Assembly: GCA_019614645.1 (NCBI GenBank) | Contig: JABWDB010000007.1 | Coordinates: forward strand, 2,728,001-2,792,000 | Length of the DNA: 64,000 nt | Direction of reading: 5' to 3' | Source: Stratiolaelaps scimitus | Taxonomy: Eukaryota > Arthropoda > Arachnida > Mesostigmata > Laelapidae | Shown here: one piece after another, positions 1 through 12,171 of the stretch | Layout of the letters: each line of letters opens with the position of its first letter | Numbering within the stretch: the stretch's first letter is position 1 | Position numbers and translations under genes: made by a program | The notes under the pieces: model-generated | Seen by the model: only the letters and a program-made list of their open reading frames with translations | What the model was told of the DNA's origin: nothing | Databases searched by the model: none

Positions 1-167
1 CACTTTGTCCTCCTAGTATTCGCTATGCAGGCTCATCGATACGAAAATGCAGCCGTAACAAAATGCACAAAAAAGCTAAAAAAAACTCAAATAAGCTAGA
101 AACATTCTCGTTTTTTCTGTTCAAATAATGCAATAATAAATAGATAGATATGATAAGACATACGAAC

Positions 168-3100
168 CTGAAAAAGTCGTGTGAATACGTCAAATTCGAA
201 ACACGAGATGAAATCATTGCATGTAAGGTCAATTGTTGCCTTGAGTGCCATTGATTCCAGAACGGACGAAATACGATGAACGCTGTCCAATACACGACGG
301 AAATCGCTGAAAGCAACGAAAATTGTGAAGCAACGCGCGAACAAAAAGGAGCAGGTGTTAGTTGCCAGACGTCAAAAAAAGGCTGTTTATAGCAACTGTT
401 AGAATGAATTAGGGCAATACTACAATGGCTATTGTAACCCATACAAACAACTATAGCCAATTCCCCAACACTCGCCGTTCACCTACCTCCAACGAACGAT
501 CGTTTTGTTTCCGAAGTTGTTCCTCCAGAAGACTTCGGCGTCTGCTTTGGTGATTCGGAAGCTGTCACCGGCAAACGAGCCGTCAGGGAATAATGCCTGC
601 AAGAACATTGGGATTTGCTCAGCGGATGTGATACTCAGCAGTGTTCGACAGTATACCCTCGCGTGCATTTTCTCCAGTGCGTATAGATCGGTATGACGCA
701 ATCGTAACATCGAGAGCTGGGCGAGATTTGAAAAATGGCAGAAACTGGAAGGCTACAACAGCTTTCAAACAAAGCGGCACACCAGAAGAGAGTGCTTTCC
801 AGAACAGCCGTCTGGTGCCGTCAGAGCTTGGCTGACAGCAACACGCAGGTCTGAGATAGGTCTTAAACAATGGAAATGGTTCGTGGAAATATTCATATCA
901 ACAAATAGTAATTAGAGGTAGGGTTCCTACGATTGCAGGTCTCCGTCGTCGTCCTCCTGCGCCGATTCAAAATACATATACTCAGATACGTCCAGACATC
1001 ACAATTGTGTTGGTTCAATCAAATAACATTCACTATATACCTAATTACATATGTAATAGAATGGAGATATTTAAATAGCTTGTTAAGTACCTTTAGCTCG
1101 GCTAGCATGTGCGAGAACATCAGTGAAAGTTTGGTGAGATTTCGCCGATAAGATGACGCCTCGTCGAACATTCTTTCCTGAGATTAGATTGTAGCACAGT
1201 TCAGTCTCGTTAAATATAGAACTCAAGTGTTTGATTTAGTTAGTCAAAGTAAAAGCTATCTGGTTCATCGCATCGTGACAATTACGAATAACCTTTATTT
1301 GCCTTGGGTTACGTATCAGCTAGAATCCCTATAAAAACAAAAAAACACAACCTATTGTGGCAGCCACTCATATTGACCCGACTGTTAATCATAATTAAAT
1401 TTACAATATATTTTGTTGCAGGAAGAATACCCTAAGACAACACACATATAATATATATATATATATATATACTTCGTGAAGTACAGCGGAATAATGACGT
1501 CTGTAAGAAACAAAAACCCACGTACCTTTCCCTCTTTGAAAAGTTTAATAACTTGTTTACACTTTCTCGCGAGGTTTGCGAGAAATTCCCGGAAGAATTC
1601 GTTCTCATTCAGTACATGCATTTCCAGCTCGTACCTGTGCACCAATCATCACCAAAGATCAACGTTTCAGCGAGATCAGCCAAAGACAACAACTCGGAAA
1701 GAATCACGTTCGATTGGATGCTTTTCGAAAACGTTCACATTTTAATGTAATCAACAGGTCGTGCGCTGTTTAACGCCGTACCCGCTTTATGAGTATTATG
1801 CATATATCGATCGTATAGCATCATCTGCTGCAATTATATTATTCCACGAGACCACATGATGTATTAAATATAGGTTTGTAGCTATATGAATGTGTTTCAC
1901 CGACGTCTGCGAAGATGAAGACCTCACCTGGCGTATACTAGTCTCAAATGCTGATATGTGTCCGGCAGGAGGTCTAGAATGAACGGGGGTGAATTCTTCA
2001 AATTTACGCGGGGCTGCTGGCAAAGCTTCACAACCTGGGGGGGTGTGGAGGAATATTGGAAATAGAAAAAAAAAGCAATTATTGCAAGCTTCCTATGAAA
2101 TTAGCACAGATAAATACTTGCATGCGTATGAATATCGCACGTCATCAATAACGGCGGCAAATTAGCTACGAAACGTAGTTAGTTAGCCAGAAAAAAAAGC
2201 TAAAACACTAGTAGACGAGTGCACACGCATCGTGAGAACATATCTTCAATACGAACAAACTTTGTTGAGTTGTTGGCTCACACCGCACATTAAAATAGTC
2301 CATACTAAACCATCTACTAGCAGACATGGCAAATACGCTACCTTGTCCATAGTCTTCCATGTCTTTTCGATGGTTTTCCGCTCAATTACAAATCTGAAAA
2401 TACATTTTAACGCTTAATGAAATGATATATTGCAAGTTTCGAATCACTGACGTAGTATGATCCTGCTAACTCCTATGCTATAAGCACGCTGAACGAGCTC
2501 AGTGTGATCAGTTGACGACGGTTTTACTTTATGTACATTTATTGGCACACAAGCATGTGCTGTTGCCGAAACCTAAGCTCGCTAACTTTTGCGCGGCATT
2601 GCGAGCTTATGGTGAGTTTCGAGTTCCTTGATTTAACAAATCGTTATGCGAACAATCCATCATAAAGTCACCTTTACCTCGATTTGCTCCAAAGCATTAA
2701 ATATAGATGAGAATCGAATACGGTGTGACAAACACACGCAAATAAAGCACCCGAGTGGCCTGACAATCGTTTTGCACTTGTTACGAATTTTAAAAAGGAC
2801 TGATTGAAGAAATTCCAAGTATAATGGTATTTTATTGTTTATTGTCTAAAAATTGAGTCTATCCGTATATTATGTGCATATATTATTGTGTTTATATGTA
2901 AAGATCCGTACAATGCATTCTGAATTCTCGCTCGTGACTCCAAACGATGTAGTTTGGGTCTTCCACATGAAGTAAGTGTACTGCATTGGACCGAAGCTGC
3001 TATCTAATCATATATTGGTAAGGAAACTGCGCTAGAGAATGCGAGCACTTGAATTTAACACTTGTTTCAATCGAAATTAACATCTTTACTCCGTTGGTCC

Positions 3101-3429
3101 AAATTCTCTTCCAAGCATTGATTATTGTGTTTGGTTTGGCTTAGCATTGAGGACGAAAGAGTGTAACGCTTAATTTTCGACTACCACAAGCGGCGAATCA
3201 ACGCGCTCATCAGAACTCACGTCCAGCGCATTTCGCACACTACCAGCTTGGGGCTACATCTGACATAGGGTCTACCTATTTAGATCTTGTCAAGGGGGCA
3301 CCAACAAACAGAAATCTGATAACATGACGAGACATCGATTGAGTTACCATACCTGGGCGGATTCGTCGATAGCAGCTTGCTGAACAGTGCCGAGATGTTG
3401 AGTTGACCAGGGGACGCGGCAGTCGCCAT
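168..3429 (-). CDS. CBL: CBL E3 ubiquitin ligase, N-terminal exons (partial)
   Basis: CBL proteins bind phosphotyrosine on activated receptors and kinases through an N-terminal TKB domain and ubiquitinate them with a RING finger. Seven minus-strand exons are readable: 3353-3429, 2342-2393, 1928-2034, 1526-1634, 1091-1177, 487-596 and 168-306. All have GT-AG borders and matching phases and together give 227 residues. Residues about 30-144 form the four-helix bundle ([44 protein letters not shown]). Residues about 145-227 are the EF-hand part of the TKB ([37 protein letters not shown]), where the calcium-loop Asp, Asn and Glu are kept. The SH2-like part, linker and RING lie beyond the left edge. 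I start at the ATG at 3429 (MATAAS); the frame stays open upstream without another ATG that I can confirm. Family members usually have Pro before Trp in the IVPW motif; here it reads VRW. Introns hold only AT-rich sequence and a (TA)n at about 1448-1470. Confidence 0.94.
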
Positions 3430-4043
3430 TTCCGCGGTATTTCGCCGAGAGCTTAGTAAGATATCGACCAACGACAGTGGCACAATACGACGCAGTGCAG
3501 ACAAATACGCTAGTTAGTTAAGGGCTAGAACAATTATTGTCGACCAATGCAAATTATTCGTTTATAGCCGCAAATCGTATGCTGGCAGTGTGAGTGGTCT
3601 TAGCGAAATTTCTAGTTCACATCTACGTCGGAGTCGGGTGGATTAGTCATCGTCAATTGGCGATTCGGAGGGACTCGATTCGGGTAAGAAAGCCCGACGG
3701 CCCATTCGGTGACAACCATTTGCCATTGGTTGGCGCAAGGTAGACCACAGACAAGGCAGACAGTTTCATTCGTTCTGTCTATCAACTGCTACGGAGCCAT
3801 TTTGCCGCTTCAGATCGACGACATGTGGACGAGCGAACTCGTTACGAATAGAACTCATCTCGATAGAGCTCGTACGATCTCTCTCTCTCTCTGTCGAGAT
3901 CATCTCTGCTATGATCGGATCGCCGCGGGGTTGTTGTCATTGCTGTAAACGTTATTACCAACCGTCGATTCGCCTGGAGATGCTGCTAAACTTCTCCTCT
4001 AGTACTTTAACGCTCGGCTGAATTCGCTCGTATCACGTTTATA

Positions 4044-4079
<36 letters not shown>

Positions 4080-7000
4080 CTAATAAATGTTAACGTTTGG
4101 AGAAGCCTAGATATTAACCGGACAGATCACGCTGGATTGCGCAGCTGAAATATACATATGAACGTTCGTTGTACCATTTATATGCATATAATGCACTCCA
4201 ATAGCGCTTTTATTCAATGGTAATCTGTCTCGAGTCAGCCAGACCATAAAAGATCTAGAGATTCCTAAATTCCTAAATCTATAATGAATTGTTTTTTAGA
4301 GGTGTAATAAATGCAATTTATCGCTGACTTTTTGAAAAATAAAAAAAGGCGCAGCAAATATAAGCTAGCACAGCGATACTTAGCCACAGGCTGCATTCAT
4401 TGTTCTATTCCAGTACATATTTCCCCCATACACTTCGAGATAGAGGGATCTTTCAATGATGATCTGTTACATAGCTCAACTGCCAGCAACAAATATATCA
4501 TAGTGGACCACACCAATACACACTCACGCAGCTCGAGGGATATTCAATGCACGTGTTGGTGTATCTATACAATAGCGTAGAAACCGCAAACAAGAACCGG
4601 CGACACACGCACGCGAAAGATGCCCAAACGCGCTGGAAAATGATGCTGTCCATGTTCAGCTGCTCCCGCTTCAACTCGGATGTCTCATTCAATGACGAGA
4701 GCCGAACGAAACAAGTATCGAGGCACAGGGAGAACTTGATCATTAAAAAACCTCGTCACCGCGTTATAGTGCAATGCCAACGCCGCGGTATGACACGAAT
4801 ATTACACATGATTTCCACACAGACTGTACTGGCTAGAATCGACTTTTTGACAAATCGACCCGCAGATGTCCGACCATGTTACACATGCAGACGCCGCGCG
4901 ATAACGCAATTCCGGTTTCCATTCACCTCTATTCGGATCGATGCGCCGCGGCAAATTAAGACGTCCATGTAACTAAGCCACAGTGCCATGAGTCGAATGA
5001 AAATTATGCCGAAGGTGGATCATTTCCTCAGCACCCTGTTGCAGTGGAAGACTACGAGGAAAGAGGAGCCTTTCTTGATTACTCAGCTGAGCGAGAAATA
5101 CAGAGAGCGAACGAGAGAGAGAGAGAGCGAAGATGAAGGAAAAAGAGGCCCCGTGACAGAGAAACGCACGGCCGAGCTTGGCGAGGGTTGACGAAATCGA
5201 CGATGAGGTGTGAAGCGCCGGGTTCCACTGAACTGGCCAGCACCCATGGGCTCGCAGTGCAATTACTCGTCGTCGTTGTTCTCGTGCAATGAACATGAAT
5301 GGCGACAACGACAACGATTCGCACGCGTAAACTCAACCGAACAAGCCCGGGGTGGCACTTACCGATGATGATTAGTTATACCTAACCATCGAAGGCAATG
5401 AAAGCGATGCTCTCGTACGAGGGCGAATATATCTGTGTGTTAATTACTACGAATCCCCTAGATTCATTTCATAACTCTCTCAGCAAAGCTATTCGTAACT
5501 CGGTGTTGTTATTTTCTTCATTTTCTTCATACCGTTTGCTAATCCGTACTTCCGACATATTGCCTATGGCAAAACGTGTTGTGGGCTGCGTTATTTCCAA
5601 TCTCGTCACGTATGGAAATGCCTTGCGTACAAGAACGATGTCGAATATTCACAGGTAGATTCGATCAACGCCGAAATACACAATTGCACATACACACACA
5701 CACACTATGCCCATGCACAAAGAATTTCAATAATAACACTTTATGATGAATTCCAATAAAAGCTGTATATATCTCTTGTCGTAAAACGCTACATCACTAT
5801 GTCGCATTCACTCTAGTCATGTTATCTTCCTCACCACTAAAGTTCGCTACAGACATACCTGCTAAAGATTCCGGTCGAAGTAGTTACAGCGTCTCTTGGG
5901 TCGCCTTTGTTCCCGCACTTCTCACCCTCCCGAACAGAACTGCATTCTATTCTCAAGTTTCAGCGACGACAAAAACTTCGGCACAAGTTCTTCCTTGTTC
6001 GGTGTTTCACAGCGTTAACCCACACTTGTGGAGTGTCAACACGACATGAGCCATCGAAGGGCACGAATCCCGTGTTACGCTCCAGTGACACGTCCAAAGA
6101 CACGTCTTGACGTGCTCCTAAAGCTTCGCTTCATATGCACATTGGCACCAGCAGAGGCAGCAGACTCCGAGAGTTTCACACCCTTCGACGAAACTTTCGA
6201 GACTGAGAGACCCAAGACGGGCAGTTTTGAGTTATAGCTGCTTTTGCTGCAGCAGCCGCTGCCGCCGCCGCCGTGCGAGTTATGCACGAATAGCAAAGCA
6301 ACTTCGGCCCGGCCACTCTGGTTGAGTGCGTGCGTCCGTGTGATTGTGTAAGGCTGGGGCTGAGCACACTTAGCCCCGTTCCCCCGTTACGATGACTATT
6401 ACCACCACCACAACTACTACTAGTTAGACTAGATCTAGAAGACCAGCTGGACAATAACAACAACAACAGCAGCAGTTTCCCGAGCAGGAACAGTAGCGGA
6501 GTATGAAGAACAACCTCCACTAGAACAAACAACACCCTATACAAACCCTAGGCATTATTCTACACTGGAACCAGACGGGCAGACTCACTCAAACATACAC
6601 ACAAACACTCCCAGCACAAACCCACATGCCTCCGCTATGAGTGAGAGCGCCACCAGCCACTTGTGTTGTCGCCAGCACCCCGCCACACAGTTACTACGAC
6701 TACTTCTACTACCGTTCGTGCTGCGGCTGCTGCCGCCGTTACCACAAGCACCACAACGACTAAATAGTTTTATCAGCAGCAGCAGAAGCCCCACTTGTTG
6801 TTGAGTTTTGTTCTGTCTTGGGCCACAGACGGCCGGACGGACAGACGGATGGAATTTAAGAACCGCCCAACTGAACGCGGCTAGACAGCCGCTTTGATGG
6901 GCGTACCAGAAGATCACTAAGAACAAAATTGTCCGGTGTCGTCTGCTAGGCGGCGACTGCTGCTGTTGAGAGGCTCCAACACGGGCATATAATACTAGGC

Positions 7001-7212
7001 GGTTTCTGGCTCAAGCCCAATACAAGGAGATCATGTGTGCTACGATGGGCCCGAGACGTCGTCTGCTGCAAATATTTTGGCGGGAAAAAATAGATTTCAG
7101 TGCCTGGTGGCGGGTCTTCTTATTATACAATAGGGTTGAAAAGGAAACTAAGATGTCAAACGGCGACATGTCTTCGCAATAATACCTAAAGGTTCATAGC
7201 CGAGGTATGTTA
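3430..7212. other. Intergenic DNA between CBL and the RT relic
   Basis: This stretch lies upstream of CBL. It has a (TA)n at about 4046-4077, short CT and GA runs (3881-3892, 5115-5130), a CA run near 5690-5705, and a segment of GCC/CAG/CAA triplet runs at about 6230-6480 and 6700-6790. It presumably holds the CBL promoter and 5' UTR, but no TATA box or initiator stands out. The open frames here, up to 141 codons, show no recognisable domain and no splice-linked partners, so I leave them out. Confidence 0.6.
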
Positions 7213-7272
7213 TATAGGGGAACAGCTGAGAGTCTACTCAAACAATGTTTTGTTTTTTGGTTTTTATGCATT
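7213..7272. repeat. Left copy of degenerate direct repeat flanking the RT relic
   Basis: The block with AGGGGAACAGCTGAGAGTC, then a T-rich stretch ending in TTATGCAT, recurs in the same orientation on the other side of the reverse transcriptase fragment (8161-8211: AGAGGAGAACAGTTGAGCGTC, then TTATGCAT). The two are roughly alike with small gaps. They could be element ends, such as decayed terminal or split direct repeats, or an older repeat that the element entered. Confidence 0.45.
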
Positions 7273-7348
7273 ATTGGAATCATTTATTATTATTAATATT
7301 ATTATTATTATTAATTTCATTGACCTTTTATTCATAAACATACAATAA

Positions 7349-8020
7349 TTAGGAATTATTTGGGTGGGGAATTAGTTGGGTACCGAGGCCGTCATTGTTC
7401 CGAGGAAGGCGATGCCATTGCCTCTCTGCACAGCGAGGGACAGGCGTTGCAGGAGGAAAGATCCTGCGCGCTTGGTCCCGGTGGCGAGGAAGTTCGACCC
7501 CATCGAGGAAGTTCGCAGTGAGGGGGCGAAGCCATTCGTCGCGACAGGCTCCCCGCAACGGTCGTAGCTGTGGGTTGCAACCACAGGGGCCCCGAGGCGA
7601 AGGCCCACGCAGAAGCGGAGAGAAAGCGATCCTGGTCAGCAACGTGTAGAGGAAGAGCCCCTGATGAGCCGCCAATAGGGGCAGCCGGTCAAGCATCACT
7701 GCAGTCCTCTCGAAGCAACGGTCCAATAGTGGCCGGATGTCCTCGTCCGTAAAAGGGGAGCCGACGAGCTCAAGGGACTACCTCGGAGTGAGACGGTACC
7801 TGGGAGCAACCGCTGGAGGTCTGAGGCGAGGCCAAAAAGAAGACCTCGCACTTCGCGGGGTTGAGGGCAAGGCCGCTTGTCCCCTCGGTGTCGAGTACTC
7901 GCTGGACGTTGGAGGCGACGCTCGCCGGATCGCCCGCCAACGTTCCGTCATCCATATAGCACAGCCGCAGGCAAACCTGGAGGGACGAAGCAAGGGCACT
8001 GAGTGGGGCCGAAATTAAAT
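7349..8020 (-). pseudogene. Reverse transcriptase fragment of a decayed retrotransposon
   Basis: On the minus strand one frame (about 8010-7770) carries an RT catalytic block, CYMDDGTLAGDP, followed by VQRVLDTEG, then GLALNPAKCEVFF. The YMDD box plus the downstream N-x-x-K-C element is typical of retroelement polymerases. A stop ends this frame at 7770. The homologous sequence resumes in a shifted frame (about 7755-7630: SPFTDEDIRPLLDRCFER, RLPLLAAHQGLFL) and then loses similarity. The fragment is GC-rich against AT-rich flanks, which suggests insertion. I cannot assign it to a clade. No endonuclease, gag or integrase is visible, so it is a dead 5'-truncated copy. Confidence 0.82.
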
Positions 8021-8160
8021 AATTATATATTATGTTATTCACACTACTTACGAAACCATTATATGTATAGTCCACTGGTGAGCGTCTTGTCAAGCTAGAC
8101 ATGAGGGACGTCCCGTTCGACATCGAATCCTGCCAGACGCGGTTAGATACACTGAGTCTG

Positions 8161-8211
8161 TCATAGAGGAGAACAGTTGAGCGTCAAAATGAATTTTGTT
8201 GTTATGCATCA
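8161..8211. repeat. Right copy of degenerate direct repeat flanking the RT relic
   Basis: Same-orientation partner of the block at 7213-7272. The shared pieces are GAACAG(C/T)TGAG(A/C)GTC, an A-then-T-rich spacer containing TTTTGTT, and TTATGCAT. The spacer is shorter in this copy. Confidence 0.45.
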
Positions 8212-9398
8212 GAAAAAAATTCGTTTTTCACGTTCATCGGATCTATGACGACCTTTTGAGCACACGATGAAATAGGGTTTGATTCATCGTCATCATCATC
8301 ATTGGCTGTGTATTTGCGCAAATTGATTCATCAGATTATGTTCGAGAAGAGCATCTAAGAACCTACGAAAGCCAGCCACGATCAGTGGGAACCAAGGTCA
8401 GAAATCACAGAGCAAGCCTCAACACGCTCATACAGGTACAAGCAAGTTCGAGAGCGATAAATTGGTCGACATGTCGACAGGCTGGCAGTAAATTGTCATT
8501 CGTGTACAATACATTGTGACGATGGTAAAGATTTATACGCGAAACGCAATTGCACCGAGAGCTTGAAATGCATGGACTTGAATGCGATTGCTTGAATTCA
8601 TGCATACCCCGAAGTAAATCTGTTTTGCAAGCAAGATACATTGTTTCGGTAGTTCTGTCGTGGTTTGTTTGGCGTTACGCTAGTCGATTGCCGGTGCAAG
8701 ATGCCAATTCGCATTAGAAGTGGCAGTCGTCACACAACAACGTGCATGAAATTTGTGTGCCGAAGCAAACCTAGACTCTTGTTATATTTTTTGGGAGTTG
8801 TCATTTCCGAATATCTCATGTATTGTTATATTCGTCCACAAAAGTGGGCTAGATTTCAAACGCCAATTTGAATTGCACTTACTTACAAATATTAGGGTGT
8901 CTGTTAGATTAAATTGGGCTCGGCATTTCGGCGCGCTGTTACTGATTCGAACCAATCGTTTTCAAGTGACGTTAAATTTGAGCAATTTCCGGTTAAAGCA
9001 CCCTCCCCCTATAATGTGATTGGATGAACTGTGTTCATCCGAACTGAAATTAAATATTCTAACCAATATATATATATATAGATATATTGGTCATACACAA
9101 TACATATATTAAAATCATACACTGCGACTTTGGTGCAGTTGACTTGTGTGACGTAATAATTTCTAATGGACTGCCCACCCAAAGTTCTGAACTGAGGGCA
9201 CATCGTGGCCGCACAGATGAATGATGCATTTAAACAACAGCCTTTTCCTGCACACGAAGAAAATTGTGTGAGATTTGTCCCACTACGAAGCTCGAAACCT
9301 CTAATTTTTTGCCAAATCAACATTAACAAATCGTTTTGCTTCTCCGGTGCTGAGGGGCACGAACATCCCCTTGCGACCGGACAAATATTCGTAATGAT

Positions 9399-9854
9399 TT
9401 ATACCATGTCGATACGTCCAAGAGCAAAACGACCACATGTCTTTATTGAGTTCGACACGAGGTCCGCGAGCATTTCGTGGTTTCTCGCCACTCGAACCAA
9501 GTGCACGCTCGGCTCGAGCGAAATAGAGATGTTGACATCATCTTGCGTCGCCAGGGTGAGCCGAGGATGTCCACCGCAGACATTTATCCCCAATCGAACC
9601 ACAGTTAGCGTACTGCTACCTGCCTAAGACAATCAATACCATGAAGCCTACACCTAAAAAAATCTCTATACCTCAAAACTCCTCATACGAACGACAGATC
9701 CAACTGTGTCACCAGCACCACCACTAGCACGAATGACAGCAACTCGACGTAGGTAGACCACGGGCGTTACGGGCGTATTAACGCATTTGTTCACGTGAAC
9801 TTCGTGGATCACGATGAAAGGGGTACGACGTTGCCACGCGAAACTCGACGAACA
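9399..9854 (-). CDS. Possible two-exon coding fragment, unrecognised
   Basis: I do not recognise this protein. On the minus strand an open stretch at 9672-9854 (containing VNTPVTPVVYLRRVAVIRAS) ends at a GT (GAG|GTATAG). After 48 bases an AG opens a second frame-compatible stretch, 9399-9623 (containing TLTVVRLGINVCGGHPRLTL), of exactly 75 codons including its TAA. GC at third positions looks higher than in the flanks, as in the real exons of this window. Against it: no start codon is identified, the intron would be far shorter than the others here, and I know no homologue. It could be a gene end or a transposon remnant. Confidence 0.25.
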
Positions 9855-11066
9855 TCAGTCGAGTTCACCACCCAGGAAGTAAGATGGTGTTATTTTTGCC
9901 AAATTCACCAAAGAGACACATGGGGCACACATACAACCGCTGTCCACCGCTGTTCTACCTCGAACAGCAGGTGGACCTCGTGTAAGCGCCGTTTACTCGC
10001 TAGCAGCGTTAGTCCATGTCGTATCTATCGGTATTTGTTGGCATCAAGTGTTCATCGACCCACCATAGAATTTACCCAGCGATTTTCGATACTGCTCATA
10101 TGCGGCATTTTGTCGCTGTTAAACGCACAGGTTAAGCGTGCATATGTGGTGGACTAGCAACGAATGCAATATGTCATTAATACCATAGTGACCCGGCGTC
10201 GTAAAAAAACAAACAAATTCATGTTTCGCTGGTGGACAACTCGCTGCCTTTCCCGTCCATCTGTAGCTGACAATCTTTGCATGTTTACTTATATATATAT
10301 ATATATATATATCTAACAGTTAAGAAAAAAAACAACAATCGGCTGATTAGTTATTATTGTCAGCTTCATTTTCAATCTGCGACGATGTTCCGATAAGACG
10401 CCCTTGCTGCTGTTGTGTTCGCCACCGTCGACGTCACTTTAGTGAATCGATGTTTTCTTTATCTTGTTGCTCGAGTCGCCACCGTGCTGCTGCTGTTGCC
10501 GTCGCCGCCGCCGATGCCAGCACCGTTGCCGGCGACGTCACAGGTTCACTCTCTCCGTCACCAGCAGCAGCAGCAGTATTACTACTGCTACTGGCGACTG
10601 CTGGTTGAGAGAGAGAGAGAGAGAGAAAGCGAGGCCGTATTACAGGCGAGTGCCACTCACCCATGAGGTTGGACACTCCACCTCCGTCAGACAGCAGCGA
10701 CAGCCGTCAATGAATGTATGTATACTCGGAGATAAACACTCACAAGCGCAGTGCTCGCCCGCACCGATCTATGCATACCCATACGGACTGCTGCCAGCCA
10801 GTCAGTCAGACAGACAGACATACAGACAAACAAGTAAACACGCATGCATATCCACCCGTTGCCGAAGCACTGCAGTAGCCGCCGCCGCCGCCGACACCAG
10901 CAGCAGCAGCTCGTCACCGGCCGTGCTGGTGAAACCCTCCCTCGAAGCAGCAACTGCGCGTCGGGATGAGCGGACTGAGCAAGGGTATGAATTCAGCAGC
11001 AGCAGCTGCGGCAGCCTGGAGAGACCCTACAAGAAAGCGACCACAACTGGTACGGCGATGACGACG

Positions 11067-11123
11067 GTTGTTGTTGTTGTCGTTGTTGTTGTTGCTGCTG
11101 CTGCTGCTGTTGTTGTTGTTGTT
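11067..11123. repeat. GTT/CTG triplet tract
   Basis: A run of GTT with one GTC changes to CTG and back to GTT. It reads as polyvaline, polyleucine, polycysteine or polyasparagine depending on frame and strand, which creates false open frames on both strands. Confidence 0.9.
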
Positions 11124-11327
11124 AAAGCCGTAACACCTCCTACGCCGCATTCGAGCCGAAAGGATCGGAGCGAGCTGACGACCAGCAGAGAGAGAGAGAT
11201 AGAGATAGATACGCCGACGTCGAGGGTCGGAGAGCCAACGAACGATTGGTCTGTGTGGTTCGTCCCATACATACACCCGTTGACTTTTTGGCCTAGCTAC
11301 CCGCCGTTGTAGCCGTCTACCAAGCGC

Positions 11328-11400
11328 ACACCAGCAGCAGCAGCAGCAGCAGCGCCAGTAGCCACAGCAGCAGCAGCAGCAGCGCCAGCAGCGCCAGTGG
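11328..11400. repeat. CAG triplet array upstream of 4E-BP
   Basis: Two blocks of pure CAG repeats are separated by CGCCAG/TAGCCA interruptions. The array lies about 770 bases before the 4E-BP start codon. No supported coding exon includes it. Confidence 0.9.
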
Positions 11401-12171
11401 AAGACGAAGTATCCACTGACGCGCTCATCGTTATCTTTCTGTCTCGACGCTGCGTCGACGTTGTTGCTACGCTGCCCATAGTATACCCCGTGGCCTGGCT
11501 GTTAGGTCCCTCCCTGCGGCGACACTTGCTATAAGCACACAACTCGACCAGCCGCCAGTCTCGATCGAGCAGCGCGCTCTGTCGGACGTCCTGCCTGCCT
11601 GCTGCGTGCACTCAATGTTTGTTGTGTATGCACGAAGTAGCCACACCAGCCTACATCGAGAGCCACTTGTATTTGAGCTCAGTTTCGGACGGATTACAGT
11701 CGAAGCTGCGTAGCTGTCGCGAGTTGACGAAGTACTCGGAATCGCCTACTAACTGACTCTTTGTTGCTTTGCTAACAGAGCAGTGGTTGTGGTTGTTGCT
11801 GTTGTTGTTGTTGTACGATTGATTGCTCAAGTGGGAGCAGCACTGCATATAGTACGTCTGCGTTCTGAGTCGCGCGAAAAACCGTCGAACGGGTATAGAG
11901 TCAGCGGAACAGCGTTGTCCACAGCGTTGGGATCTGGCGACGTGCGCTTGACCAGCTTGGTGCTACGAGGTAAAGGATAGAAACCTTTGGAAGAGGCTGG
12001 CGATAACAACGAAACGACTTCAAACGAAACAAATCGACAGGCGATAAGATAGATAGCCACCAGTTGCGCCCTCACCAGCAGTAGTAGTAGTATAGAAGTG
12101 CCCGAGAGAGAGATCAGCACCGTGAACTAGGAAGAGATATCAACATTTGAGCAACAGTGGTGCGCAGAGAG

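Larger units (their letters stand above)
8212..12171. other. 5' flank of 4E-BP, triplet-repeat rich
   Basis: Apart from the possible coding pair at 9.4-9.85 kb this region has no recognisable gene. A (TA)n lies at about 9068-9080 and another at 10290-10311. From about 10400 to 12100 the DNA is packed with CAG/CTG, GTT/AAC and GCC triplet runs and short GA runs. A TCAGTT (A at 11681), a match to the arthropod initiator consensus, sits about 490 bases before the 4E-BP ATG and could mark a start site, but I see no TATA box or clear DPE with it. The 4E-BP 5' UTR must lie here or in an upstream exon. Confidence 0.5.

Noticed and set aside
4547..4972. A 141-codon plus-strand frame in the CBL 5' flank
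   Set aside because: No recognisable motif, no splice-linked partner and no codon bias.
10464..11312. A 282-codon plus-strand frame upstream of 4E-BP
   Set aside because: It is made of Ser, Ala, Cys and Val runs from CAG/CTG/GTT repeats, and the opposite strand is also open. Low complexity, not protein-like.
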